Positions 10,897 through 22,242 of a stretch of 64,000 bases of DNA are shown piece after piece; the first letter of the stretch is position 1, and every line of letters begins with the position of its first letter. The DNA is from Chondrilla cf. caribensis. Lineage: Eukaryota > Porifera > Demospongiae > Chondrillida > Chondrillidae. The stretch lies in NCBI GenBank assembly GCA_964020155.1, contig OZ026567.1, forward strand, positions 4,692,940-4,756,939, written 5' to 3'. A program made the translations under genes and the position numbers. Below the pieces are notes generated by a model. The model saw only the letters and a program-made list of their open reading frames with translations, was not told the DNA's origin and did not search any database.

Positions 10897-11391
10897 AGCT
10901 GACAAACAACTAATCTTAACGAGTGATTCAATCACCTCTTTATAATGTAGATGTAATTGATGGAAGATCCTTCCAAAGTTAGTGTAATTAACTGAATTTA
11001 GAGCTAGTCAAATGAATTTCCAGATGTATGTATTATCAGATCTGTACAGTAGCTGTTTTCACTTCAGAGCTCCTTGTTTTTGTATGAACATTGATCACTC
11101 AGTATAGCACTGTTTAAATTGCCCAAACACTGATATTATCATTCCCACATTAATTTGTGTACATTTTGTGAAATGTCATTTGTATTCAAACAGTGCCTGT
11201 ATGTACAATATCTCCACATAACACAGCAAAGCACCTGTGAGACACACTGAGTACGTCTGTGCTATATGTATGAAGTAGGAGGGCAGCATTTTGAGCAAGG
11301 CGGTTTGAAGGTGACCACAGTCTAGTGCTGACTGTATTGTACATGTCTTAACAAAGAACAGTCTATGATGAATCTGTATAATGATACAAGT

Positions 11392-11442
<51 letters not shown>

Positions 11443-11457
11443 TGTTGGCTCCAGTGA
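10897..11457. other. Convergent intergenic region with CA/GA tract
   Basis: About 0.56 kb between two convergent stops, AT-rich and presumably the 3' UTRs of both genes. It holds a (CA)n(GA)n microsatellite at 11394-11441. No coding signal. Confidence 0.5.
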
Positions 11458-13480
11458 TCACAAGGACTTGTCGGAGACATTGTAGTGACTTCTGAGAAGT
11501 TTGTAAAAGAACATTTGTAACATGTCTTGAGGGAAGCAGAAAGAATGTCTGAAGTCACTGTCCTTGGGGACGTTCTCCGACAGTTGAAGAATGCGATAAC
11601 TATACTCCTCTTGCAAGGGGTCAAAGGTTAAACTGAACTTCATTCCTAAAAGTGGAAAGAATGAATATGTGCAAAATGACAAATGTAATACAGACACATT
11701 ACAGACACAATACAGACACAATACAGACACAATACAAGTGATTAGTGGTACATTCATGATACAACAGCTGGACATTGAGGGATCACTTCCCACTACACTA
11801 CTTCCTACACTGGGGACACTTCCTACATAAACTGATCACAACACAATGGAATATGGAAGTTGCCATTGGTAGACAATTATAATTAAATTGTCTGTAACAA
11901 TACATGATGATCACATGTTGTTTTCACTAAGTGACAATTTTCCCCTGTCTATGACCAACATATAAGGCTGGAAAAGCACAAACACCCCTATGAATGTACC
12001 ACATGCACACACACCCCCTATGAATGTACCACATGCACACACACACCCTATGAATGTACCACATGCACACACACACACCCTATGAATGTACCACATGCAC
12101 ACACACACACACACACCCTATGAATGTACCACATGCAATGTGCACACACAATGTGATAATTTTGTTTGTTGCTTGTGCATTAGCACAGGACAGCACCAAA
12201 CGCTTGGCAATTACAAGGTACAGGGGAGGGTCCTCTGTGGGTCCAAACAAGGTACAGGGGAGGGTCCTCTGTGGGTCCAAACAAGGTACAGGGGAGGGTC
12301 CTCTATGGGTCCAAACAAGGTACAGGGGAGGGTCCTCTGTGGGTCCAAACAAGGTACAGGGGAGGGTCCTCTGTGGGTCCAAACAAGGTACAGGGGAGGG
12401 TCCTCTATGGGTCCAAACAAGGTACAGGGGAGGGTCCTCTATGGGTCCAAACAAGGTACAGGGGAGGGTCCTCTATGGGTCCAAACAAGGTACAGGGGAG
12501 GGTCCTCTGTGAGCCAGTTCTGTGTCTGTCTAACTATTCTCATGGTGATATTCTCTACTTTAAGTTATTCATTCATGGCTGACTGCTGTTTTTAACTAAG
12601 ACTCCCTTCATCTTCCGGTTGCTGGCAACAGCAAAATAGTCAATTCCCATTCATATGACAAAGACTGTGACAATTGTGGCTATAAGGATACTGCATGGAA
12701 ATGCATCGGCAAACAAAAGTTCAAATCACTAGTCCACATTCCGACAATTTCAAAGTGCCCTAACAACTTCAGTTTCCTCACCCACAGAGCCGGTCATCCA
12801 GCTAGAACACACGGAACACTTGCACACACACCCTCATGCATGTACCACATACTAACTAACACATGCAGTTACATATGTACACACATACACTTTACCTTCC
12901 AATGTTCCTGATGTCAGCAGGAAGACATGGGGCTGGTCTGTCTGATAACTGTTCAGCTCCTTCCTTGAGGGGACGCACAATCCAGCCATCTCACTCAGAA
13001 GTTCCAGAGACTATTGACACCAAATAAGAGATGCTTGCTACATTCGCCCGCCTTAAGTACCATGAAACTTACTTTACATTCTTCTAAATAGCTTTTGGAT
13101 TCGTCAAGCTTCTTTATCAATTCTTCATTTTCTTCTTTTAGTCGCTTTAATTCTTGCTCTCTGGCCACCGCTCTGCACGGGTCGAACGGTACATGCACAT
13201 TGATGAGAGATCAAATGATACTTAAGTAAAGCGGTTCTTGCCTTTGGCTTTGAGCTTCAAACTGCTGAAGATATTCGTTTCTCAAACTCTGTAAATCTAC
13301 AGTGAATCGATCCGGCCAGTGAAGAAGCAAAGAACATATCTGGATTCATACACTTTATCGCTCACTCTTTTCCCATTTATCGTCTTCTTCTTTCTGTCTA
13401 TCAAGAAGGGATGTTGTAAAGTCAATCAATTTACTAAACTTTTCTTCTATTGTTTCGTGTTCTTCGAAAATCCCCTCCAT
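11458..13480 (-). CDS. Kinetochore Spc25-like coiled-coil/RWD protein
   Basis: Five exons (13366-13480, 13242-13296, 13073-13172, 12896-13010, 11458-11645) have consistent phases and give 190 residues. The first about 95 residues are a coiled coil (EEHETIEEKFSKLIDF, KRLKEENEELIKKLDESK). The C-terminal about 80 residues follow the Spc25 globular (RWD) pattern: HVFLLTSG, FSLTFDPLQEEYSYRILQL, then a helix ending MFFYKLLRSHYN. Spc25 pairs with Spc24 in the NDC80 complex that attaches microtubules to kinetochores. Similarity is weak, so another RWD kinetochore subunit is possible. The second intron is GC-AG (GCAAGA donor after 13242). The last intron, 1.25 kb, carries two minisatellites. The gene is head-to-head with CLNS1A, 112 bp apart. 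Confidence 0.55.
11988..12135. repeat. About 28-35-bp tandem repeat with CA tract
   Basis: Five copies of CCCTATGAATGTACCACATG followed by a variable-length CACACA tract, inside the last intron of the Spc25-like gene. Confidence 0.85.
12218..12512. repeat. 34-bp minisatellite, about 8.5 copies
   Basis: Tandem 34-bp units beginning GGTACAGGGGAGGGTCCTCT, with a G/A variant at the following TGTGGG/TATGGG position. Located in the last intron of the Spc25-like gene; the long open frames across it are artefacts of repetition. Confidence 0.93.
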
Positions 13481-13592
13481 TTTGTTATCACTCGCGTGGA
13501 TGAGTCTGGCTCCGCGAGACTTAATGAACTTGGTTCCAAATTCAAATTCAACACGACGAAATCGGAACTGGACTTGGTACACTGGCACTGAT

Positions 13593-14875
13593 ATGTCTGC
13601 TTTGCTAGGAGAAGAGGTAAAGTGTCGAGTGTGGCAGTCGGAGAAACCTTTAGGGGAAGGCAATCTTGTCATCAGTGAAGAGTATGTTCAAAGTTGTGTT
13701 ATCATTCACAGAACAGTATGGTTATGCGAGTATTTTGCTATCACAGTGAGTTTAAGTGGAAATCCGGAGATGAACAGTTTGAGCTCAAATACACGTATCC
13801 GGAGATATCCATTCATGCTATAAGCAGGGACTTTTCGGTTTTCCCCCACGAGTGCCTCTACATTTTGATAATTCACGAATCAGCTGAATCAGAAGGTGAA
13901 TGACATGACGTGCAATAGTGCTGACTGTGGATGTTAAAGTGTGTGTTGGTGTGTTAGGTGAGGATGACCCTAGTGAGGAGGATGAACTTCATTCAGTAGA
14001 AGATGGGGATGAAGTGAACGGTGTTAAAGAAGAGAGCTTATCGAGTATTGAAGTTAGAGTAGTTCCTGAAGACCTCACCAAGTGTAGGTGTACATGGTGT
14101 AGTAAGATATAGGACGCATTTGTTTGTATACATGTTACAATTGTGATTGTAAAGACATAATATTTTGTGTTTTCACATTCATTTCAAGTGAGTGAGATGT
14201 ACTCAACCATATCGTACTGTCAGGGACTTCACCCTGATCCAGACATGAGCTCAGACAGCGAGGAAGGTACGTGTTGTCACCTTAGTAACATGCAATAAAT
14301 TCAATATAAGTTCTACAATAGTCTTATGTGAAGATAGGCATCATCGCCTGTCGTGGGAATACTGTTACCCGAGATGATGTAGGGTCGTATTACATTGTTA
14401 CCATAGAGCAGGTCATATGTTTGTCATGTGATACCGTTTCTGTGATATCCTGGGTAATTGTAGCCTTTGTTGACAGTATCATGTTCATGCTTTATGTTGT
14501 GGTTCTTGTTATGGCTGGGTGGGCAGGAACACTAGGTGAGACGATACGATAGTTATGACTTCTTCAAAGTGTTTGCAACATGATATTTACTTTCATCACT
14601 AATCATAGACATGGACCATGACATGCTAGAACATGTAGAGGGCGGAGACATTACCGGCCAACCTCAGCAAGATGGTGAGAGTGATCTTTTATCGACATAA
14701 ATTACATTTCGGTTCCTATCATCGCTACTTCTAGTACCATGTGACAATTACTCTATTGTTAACTGTTCAATACATAATTATAAATAGTACATCAGACTAC
14801 ACCTATGTTGCCATATAATGTACATAACATGTCTTTCACACAGATGAAGAAGGGCAGTATGACGATGTGGACTGA
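13593..14875 (+). CDS. CLNS1A: Methylosome subunit pICln
   Basis: Six exons (13593-13681, 13747-13895, 13958-14083, 14189-14266, 14609-14674, 14844-14875) with matching phases. Seen: LGEGNLVISEDEFKW, then YPEISIHAISRD, the signature PH-like fold strand of pICln, and HECLYILI. An acidic loop (EDDPSEEDELHSVEDGDE) follows, then SEMYSTISYCQGLHPDPDM and an acidic C-terminus ending EEGQYDDVD, like the human protein. pICln delivers Sm proteins to PRMT5 and chaperones snRNP assembly in the cytoplasm. The start at 13593 gives MSALLGEEV. The stop lies 18 bp from the end of the TMEM164 gene on the other strand. Confidence 0.9.
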
Positions 14876-14893
14876 CTACTGTGTGTGTCTACA

Positions 14894-16180
14894 GATTAAT
14901 CTGTTTTTTGTTTCGGAATGACGAATTTTAATATAATGGAATACACCTTGCCACAGAAGAGTAGACACAACATTTGATGGAATATGGCCGCTAGTCGATA
15001 GTACGGCCCTTTGAAAGGATCCAGGGAAGCAGGGCAGAGGATGAAATTGAGGTTGACGTGAGACCACTACAGGGAGAGAGCAAGTTTTGTGATAGATGAG
15101 CATGAAGTTGGAATGGGGATGCAATAGATGCAACCAAAAATTGGAATGGGAATGTGATAGAGGTACAAAAGTTAAAATGGGACTGTAAAAAGATACATAA
15201 AGCCGGTTGAAACAGAATTGAGATTGATGTGTTAAAGTGGAAATAGGATTGTGAAAGCTGGTAACACAGAAGTACTATAGTGCATTGCAGCATTTACTAA
15301 CAATGGCCAGTGGTTGTAGTATAAAGAGTTGGTGGATTGCAAAGTAGATCCCTGAGAATATGGCCCAGGCAAATTCTGTAGTGGGTTCAAGGCAGTCTGT
15401 ACCTGGGTTAGGGGAAGTGATATCAGTTACAACACAATGTAATGTGGTATCCTAGCAACCACGTACCCCAGTGATATAGTATGTAGGGAGGAATAACAAA
15501 GAAAATCAAAATGTGCTGGATCCAATACACAGTCAGACGGCCGAAAATGTCCTGCAGGTGACAGCACAGAAATGAGAGAAAGTAAATAACTGGTCTTACT
15601 GTCCCTCACTGCGAATACAATGGGACATGTAAGAGGATCACAGAGGAGCATTCTCTCACTGTTGGTCCTGTTTCAGGGAAGAGCATTGCCACTGCTGCCC
15701 CATACACGTGGTGAATTAACATTCGAAACAAAGCAATTGAGTACTTGTTGGGAGTGGTTGACAGGAGGTATATCTGTGGAGATTGTAATAACCATCAAAG
15801 CATCGAGGCTGGTCACAAAGCACAAGCTTACTCACCTCAACAGCTGTCATCACATAGCAAGGATTCAGAATGTAAAGTAGAGATTTTGCTGATATTTTGA
15901 AACCAACTTGAATGCCTAACACGAGACACAGTACAACGAGCAAAATACGCTGTACGATATTGCTCTCCTTCTTTTTAATAATACTAGGTAGCGTGTAGGT
16001 TTTGATGGCGTAAGTAAAATAAGGTATCATCAACAAGACGGCAATTCCCGTATCGAGAATCTTCATGTTAGTAGGAAGGTAAGAAGCACACTCTTCTCCT
16101 CCATGTCCAGGGACGTCCGATCTTATCCCACCATATAACGCTAGTCCAAAATTTCGAATGTAGGCCTTAACATACTCCAT
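14894..16180 (-). CDS. TMEM164: TMEM164-family membrane protein
   Basis: At least five minus-strand exons. The first (start 16180) has GLALYGGIRSDVPGHGGEEC, matching the WLYGG...GNGGPDC start of human TMEM164. It is followed by hydrophobic segments and GIQVGFKISAKSLLYILNPC, a near-match to the family core VGFKFATKTVIYLLNPC. Later exons give HHVYGAAVAMLFPETG, RLTVYWIQHILIFFVIPPY, and finally VNLNFILCPASLDPFKGPYYR with a basic C-terminus KQKTD. TMEM164 is a multi-pass membrane protein reported as an acyltransferase for ether phospholipids. The first intron, about 63 bp, was placed by phase. The ORF running past 15838 into SKLVLCDQ is intron read-through. Confidence 0.88.
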
Positions 16181-16563
16181 CTTTTACTACACGTGATTCC
16201 GAGCATGCTCAGTATGCAAAACATTGAGCGGGATATCCGCGCGTATCCTGCAGTACTACCGCCAATGTAGACTAGATGTAGTGGGTGCGCAATGAATATA
16301 ATGAGCAAAAATCGACAGCTATAGTGTGTCCCTATTCTATATAAGCACAAGGAATGCAAGACCAGCCCACTCTCATCCAGGGTACTCTATAACCCTAAAC
16401 ACAAGCGTGACCCAGTAAACAACACACAATTGACATAAGAACAGGGTGAGGTGGGGTGAATGCCATTTGACACCAACAGTTACAAGAGTGATATAACCAG
16501 CCAGTAAACAGATTTTACTCCAACAGGATAGGTACCAGATCCAGCCACAGAGAAGAAGCTAAA

Positions 16564-16863
16564 ATGTTCTTGAGCCTATGTCTGCTCGGGTTGTCCCTGA
16601 CAATGTGTCTGGCCACCAGTTGTGGTGATCCAAGTCAGTGCAATAGCCAACTCTGTCCAAAGCCTGCCTACTGCCCTCTGGGAACAACCACAGAACCCTG
16701 TGGATGCTGCAAGGTCTGTCTGGGGAAAGAAGGAGATTACTGTGGAGGAATATTTGCAACTTGTGGACTTGGTCTCAACTGTACTTGGAATATCTCACAA
16801 TCAAAAGGACAATGTGAGAGACTACGTGAGTTGCCAAATAAACCCAAGGTATGTACTGTGTAA
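16564..16863 (+). CDS. Secreted IGFBP-domain protein
   Basis: Starts with a clear signal peptide (MFLSLCLLGLSLTMCLATS). A cysteine-rich module follows: CGDPSQCNSQLCPKP, then PCGCCKVCLGKEGDYCGG and CGLGLNCTW. The GCGCC-type motif followed by CxxC and CGxGLxC is the hallmark of the N-terminal domain of insulin-like-growth-factor-binding proteins. The shown CDS ends at the first stop (PKVCTV), but a GTATGT donor sits at that point. An open stretch at 17045-17205 (CVEDRHLQCRKIVDCKN) looks like a further exon, so the gene may extend to 17205. I could not fix the middle splice. Role: extracellular, ligand unknown. Confidence 0.75.
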   Translation: MFLSLCLLGLSLTMCLATSCGDPSQCNSQLCPKPAYCPLGTTTEPCGCCKVCLGKEGDYCGGIFATCGLGLNCTWNISQSKGQCERLRELPNKPKVCTV

Positions 16864-17205
16864 CTGGAATTACTGTCAAATATCCTCCCAAAATTCAGCT
16901 GGTTGCCTTCTCTACAAGAGTTTCCTAGCAGTGGGGATTAGCGTGAAGGTGGGAAATTGCAGTGTGTGGTGAGTGCCATCATACACATACACACACACGC
17001 GCGCGAACTGCTGACAAATGTTAATATATTTTTTCTTATTACCATAAGTGAGTGTGTGGAAGACAGGCACCTGCAGTGCAGGAAAATAGTGGACTGCAAG
17101 AATATCACGCCGAGCAGCACTCCCCCTGAGAACACACTCCCAAACTCCATCTTCAATACTCCACCACAGTTATCAAAAAACAACTTTGATCATATAATGT
17201 CATGA

Positions 17206-17761
17206 CAACAACTATCCCATGGTGTAATTAACACAAAGTCAATTAAACTCTGTAACATTGTCTATGTCACCCAATCAATCTTTCTCCCCCCTTATTTGTC
17301 AGGTATTTTATGTCCGGTCTGTGTAATGTTAATAGCATAACCCAATTCCTGCTGTTAGAATAACTTGTTGCGTCAGTAACATGGGAACATACAAGTAGGT
17401 TGGACCGGACAACTAACCAATAAATTACTTACAGCTATGTGGTTGTGTCTCCTGATGGACAAAGCAACCGTTTGTGGAAAAGATTTAGAGGCAGAACAAG
17501 GCTCTGGTAGTGTAGGCATGGGTAACTGGATGGTAGACATGGAGATTGGTAACCGGCAATGAAGGCGCATCGTTGCTTGAGGTAGTACACGCCACACCGA
17601 CACGGGCTAGTACATACAGACCGTGCAGCAACAAGAAATTGCAAGTCGACCCGATCACGTGCTCGCATAATAAATAGCGAGTTTAAGACTGATTACGCTT
17701 CCAATTCAAATTCGAAATGGGATCGAGTTGTTGCTAACGGCGATAAACAAACTGATGGGAC
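17206..17761. other. Intergenic region before the LRR gene
   Basis: About 0.55 kb. Two overlapping minus-strand frames of 76-77 codons are present, but I see no domain, splice pattern or consistent codon bias. No supported gene. Confidence 0.4.
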
Positions 17762-20235
17762 ATGCCAAAAAAGAAAGGAAAGGACGGCGGTAAGAAAGGG
17801 ACCAGCAAAAAGAAGAAAGGTTCGGGAGATGGAACTAATGCAGCAGTGTGCAAGAAATTTCTGAAACATTATCAGCAAAAATGCGAAGCTAATGTTGCTC
17901 TGCCTTACCGAAGTGTTGTCCAAGACATAAACAAATGCATCGAAGAAGACAAGCTGATTGAAAAGGTATATCGCGATCCTATTCAACGAAGTGTAATATT
18001 GTATTGTTTAGAACAGCGGTATCCGCTCCTACTTAGTTTATTCTGGAGAGAAGGGAGGAGCGATTGTCCGGACTAACCAAGACTGCTCGCCCGAAATCCA
18101 CCGCCGAACCATCGGCCGAGGGGAAAGATTCTTGCGAGAGGAAAGGCGTATTCGATCCAGTCCCACCCGAAGTGGAGCCGAAGCTAACCCTCCAGCCGCT
18201 TCTGGACAGCATGCGGGACACGAGGTACCGGAGCACGACCCAGCTCAGCCTGGTGGGACTGCCGCTGGCGAATGCGGACGCGGCGACGCTGGTACGTGGA
18301 GAGTGCGTGTCACTTGCGGTTAGGATAGACTAGGTAATATGTGTGCAATGCTGAAGTGGTTGGTTGGGTGGTGATGGTAGAGATGACAGTGGTTGGGTGG
18401 TGATGGTGGAGATGGCAGTGGTTGGGTGGTGATGGTAGAGTTGACACTGGTTGGGTGGTGATGGTAGAGATGGCAGTGGTTGGGTGGTGATGGTAGAGAT
18501 GACACTGGTTGGGTGGTGATGGTGGAGATGACAGTGGTTGGGTGGTGATGGTGGAGTTGACAGTGGTTGGGTGGTGATGGTAGAGATGACACTGGTTGGG
18601 TGGTGATGGTAGAGATGACAGTGGTTGGGTGGTGATGGTGGAGTTGACACTGGTTGGATGGTGATGGTAGTGTTGACAGTGGTTGGGTGGTGATGGTGGA
18701 GTTGACAGTGGTTGGGTGGTGATGGTAGAGTTGATAGTGGCTGGATGGTGATGGTAGTGTTGACAGTGGTTGGGTGGTAACTCCTTTGCTGCAGGCCATA
18801 TTCCTGGGCACAGAGTACATACAGGTATTGAAGACTTTGGAGATTGTGAGAGCTGAAATCACAGAATGGGCATTTCCCCAAGTCATGAAGTGAGCTAGTG
18901 TGTCCACATGCAAAGCTGGTGTCTGCTCCATTGTAGTTTGCTCTGCACAGATCCCTTGTCAACTGCAAGGTATTGACAACACTGACTCTGGACCACAACC
19001 CGTAGGTTAAGAATACTACTTTGTATAATAGTGGTGGGGTGATTTGTATTCTGCTCCTTCAGTATAACTCCTGGAGGTCTGCTGTCATTGTCGGAGTCCC
19101 TCAAGGAGCTTACAACCTTGACCACTCTCAACCTCAACTTCTGCCAGCTCACCAGTGAGTGTGGAGGTATTTTGGGTGGATTGGTAGCTGCCAGCTCACT
19201 ACAGTAAGTGTGGATGTGTGTTCACGGTACAGGGCCCCCAGGGGATGCAGATTACTTGGAGATATTATTGTTCCTTCTTTTCAGAAATTTATCACTGGTA
19301 GGGAATTCCCTGAGGTGCGAGGGTGTGTCCAAGCTGCTGGGCCCAGTGGTGGAGGCGTGTGAGAAGAGTGCCCAGATCCCCACCCTGGCTAAGCTGTTTT
19401 TGATGGACAATGGCATTGATGCCCATGGCGAGGGAGGGTTGGCTGGTCCAGTCAACTGTGGAAGGATTATCAAAAAGTATGAATATGTGTGATCAGTAGT
19501 AAACATTCACTATAGTGTACTCCAGTCCACCGTTCACTATAGTGTACTCCAGTCCACCGTTCACTATAGTGTACTCCAGTCCACCGTTCACTATAGTGTA
19601 CTCCAGTGTACCACCTTACCTTCTGCTGTCTTTGCTTTGGTAGACTCCTTCTTGTAGACCCTCTGTTATTGGAGCTGGATTTGGACACAAACCTCATAGG
19701 AGAGACAGCCTCACTGGAGATACTGGATGGGTTGAAGCAGAGGAAAGAAGGTGAGAGTGTGTGTGGGTGTCTGGTGATGGTGAGAGTGTGTGTGGGTGTC
19801 TGGTGATGGTGAGGGGTGAGGAGGTGTCTGGTGAAGATGAGGGGGAGGTGTCTGGTGGAGGTGAGGGGATGAGGTGTCTGGTGAAGATGAGTGTGTGTAG
19901 GTGTCTGGTGAAGGTGAGGGATAGGAGGTGTCTGGTGATGGTGTGGGTGTGGTGAAAGTGAGGGTTGTATAGATTTAATCAGTATAGATGTTATAGGTGT
20001 TGCTTGCGGTGATGAAATTCACTCCTCGTTCCTCCACAGCTGGCCATCCCCAAGTTAGAATCACTGTCACCCACAGAATCACACATGAGACGTTCAAGGC
20101 AATTATTGAACTCAGTTTATCGTTTGGAAAGAAAAAGGGAAAGAAAGGTGGAAAGGAAGTTAGTTTTGAACATTTTCTTGTCAATTGATAACTGATTGAC
20201 ATTGTGTTTGTCTTCCACAGAAAAAGAAATCTTGA
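17762..20235 (+). CDS. Leucine-rich-repeat protein with lysine-rich ends
   Basis: Multi-exon gene. The N-terminus is strongly basic (MPKKKGKDGGKKGTSKKKKG). A helical segment follows, then ribonuclease-inhibitor-like LRRs: LTTLTTLNLNFCQLTSECG, SLQNLSLVGNSLRCEGV, IPTLAKLFLMDNGIDAHGE, LLLELDLDTNLIGETA and LEILDGLKQRKE. The last part reads GHPQVRITVTHRITHETF and ends in KKKGKKGGK. The last splice is placed at GAA|GTTAGT (about 20156-20160) to an exon at 20221 encoding KKKS and a stop, which keeps the lysine tail; reading through instead would end near 20189. I do not recognise the specific orthologue. Introns hold two minisatellites. It is followed in tandem by PPP6C after 180 bp. Confidence 0.65.
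18357..18780. repeat. 29-bp minisatellite in the LRR gene
   Basis: About 14 copies of a 29-bp unit GGTTGGGTGGTGATGGTAGA plus nine variable bases. The period is not a multiple of three, so the long minus-strand frames across it cycle through frames. It lies between exons ending DAATL and beginning AIFLGTEY. Confidence 0.92.
19502..19612. repeat. 27-bp minisatellite, four copies
   Basis: Four units of GTTCACTATAGTGTACTCCA plus GTCCACC, in an intron of the LRR gene. Confidence 0.9.
19750..19965. repeat. Degenerate GGTGTCTGGTGA repeat
   Basis: Irregular tandem copies of a roughly 19-35-bp GT-rich unit containing GGTGTCTGGTGATGGTGAG, inside an intron of the LRR gene. Confidence 0.7.
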
Positions 20236-20416
20236 AGAAATGTTATTTGTTTATAGTATTGATATTATGTGTGCATGTTATGTATTAATTTTGCCATATT
20301 ACTATAGATGTTTTATTTTGACGTGTATGGGACTACGTATGTATAATATGATGGGACGAGACGCATTATACGTACCGTATGTATCTATTTATTCATAATT
20401 CGACTTACTCAACAAA

Positions 20417-20985
20417 ATGTCGTGTCCAGCCGATATAGACCAGTGGATCGAACTCGTAAAGGAGTGTAAGTACCTTCCTGAAAACGACTTGAAGGTAAGG
20501 TTTGAAAGCGTTTTGTCTGCCTGTGCGTGCGATGAAGATCGTTCTCGTATTGGTTCCTTTCAGAAACTATGTGACTATGTCTGCGATTTGTTGCTTGAGG
20601 AGTCTAACGTACAACCGGTATCCACCCCCGTCACTGTGTGTGGGGACATCCACGGACAGGTTAGGACTCATTCCCACTATGCATCATTAGTGTGGTCGCC
20701 TAGTTTCCTTTGTTGGTGTAGTTTTACGACCTGGAAGAGCTGTTCAGAAGCGGAGGGCAAGTTCCGGACACTAACTACGTATTTATGGTGAGTGTATGGG
20801 AGTACATGACGTGATGACACACCACTAATTGCCCCACTGGGTTCCTTAACAGGCATGTGAAGTGCACTTGCCCGTTGTATGTGTCTGAGGTAGTCCTTCC
20901 TGTATTCTTCACCTCAGGGGGACTTTGTGGACCGGGGGTACTACAGCTTGGAAACTTTGACCAGATTGCTCACCCTCAAAGCAAA

Positions 20986-21016
<31 letters not shown>

Positions 21017-21017
21017 C

Positions 21018-21053
<36 letters not shown>

Positions 21054-22029
21054 TAGGTACTATTATCTACGTAGTCAGTGAATTGTGTATTCCATAGGTA
21101 CCCGAACAAGATTACATTGTTAAGAGGAAATCATGAAAGCAGGCAGATTACCCAAGTGTACGGTTTTTATGGTGCGTACGTGTGTCCGTGCTATGAGTGT
21201 GCCTAGTTTCACGGTCCTCTTTTCTTCCCACCGCACGTAGATGAATGCTTGAACAAGTACGGAAATGCAAATGCATGGAGATATTGTACCCGTGTGTTCG
21301 ATCTACTTACAATAGCAGCGGTGAGTTGTGTGTGTGCACTAAATGGAAACACTTGGTCATTTGTAAAATCATTGCTCTTCTATTCCTCTAGATTATTGAC
21401 GAAGAAGTGTTGTGTGTTCATGGTGGATTGTCCCCTGAAATAAAGACTCTTGATCAGGTATTGTCTGTCTACAGTTGGCACTTATTGTCTTGACTGTGAT
21501 TGTTCTGCTGGCAGATAAGGACAATTGACAGGGGAATCGAGATACCTCACGAAGGAGCGTTTTGTGGTGAGACTTGAATGCCATGTTTGTGTGCCGTCAT
21601 GTACAGTGTTCATTGCATCCCTGTAGATCTGGTGTGGTCTGATCCGGAGGAGGTGGACGGGTGGGCCATCAGTCCCAGAGGTGCAGGGTACCTGTTTGGG
21701 GATAGAGTCACCTCAGAGGTCTGTTAGCTCATCATGATGTGATGTGTGTCTGTTCTGTCACACTGGATTGCTTCCCCCAGTTCATGCAGCTCAACAGCCT
21801 TTCCTTGATCTGCCGCGCCCACCAACTGGTGCATGAGGGGATCAAGTTCATGTTCAATGAGAAACTGGTCACTGTCTGGTCCGCTCCTAACTACTGCTAT
21901 CGATGTGGGAACATTGCTTCCATTCTCGAGTTCAGCACATCCAAGTCCTTTGAGCCAAAACTATTCAATGCTGTTCCAAATGAGGAGAGGGTTATACCCC
22001 CTCGCATCACCACGCCTTATTTCATGTGA
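20417..22029 (+). CDS. PPP6C: Serine/threonine protein phosphatase 6 catalytic subunit
   Basis: About eight exons. Assembled motifs run in order: [36 protein letters not shown] (metal ligands), [106 protein letters not shown] and the C-terminal [15 protein letters not shown], the [13 protein letters not shown] segment and the YF-ending tail separate PP6 from PP2A and PP4. PP6 acts with SAPS subunits in Aurora A and DNA-damage control. All metal-binding residues visible in these blocks are intact. The first introns are 69-100 bp. A polyadenylation signal AATAAA is at 22167. Confidence 0.95.
20985..21053. repeat. GT microsatellite in PPP6C intron
   Basis: A (GT)n tract with a short GC-rich interruption (GTGCGTGCGTGC), between exons of PPP6C. 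Confidence 0.9.
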
Positions 22030-22166
22030 ATCGCTCGATGTGTGTATATCATTACCAATGCATGCTCTATTTTAATTGTCACATTACATACTGCCAATTC
22101 GTTAATTATTTATTACACAGTGTTGTAATGCACATACATGTACGTATGTAAATACTATTAATTATA

Positions 22167-22172
22167 AATAAA
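22167..22172 (+). terminator. Poly(A) signal of PPP6C
   Basis: Canonical AATAAA 138 bp after the PPP6C stop, in AT-rich sequence, and before the convergent gene's stop at 22243. Confidence 0.6.
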
Positions 22173-22242
22173 GAGTTACATATTACAGCTATACAGAAGG
22201 CGAAATAAATAACTACTACCAGATTTGGACGTGTGTTGATCC

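Noticed and set aside
12054..12595. ORFs repeating GPNKVQGRVL or GTGEGPLWVQTRYRG
   Set aside because: Translation of a 34-bp intronic minisatellite; appears in several frames.
17373..17668. Two overlapping minus-strand ORFs of 76-77 codons
   Set aside because: No homology pattern, Cys/Pro-rich by chance, and no partner exons found.
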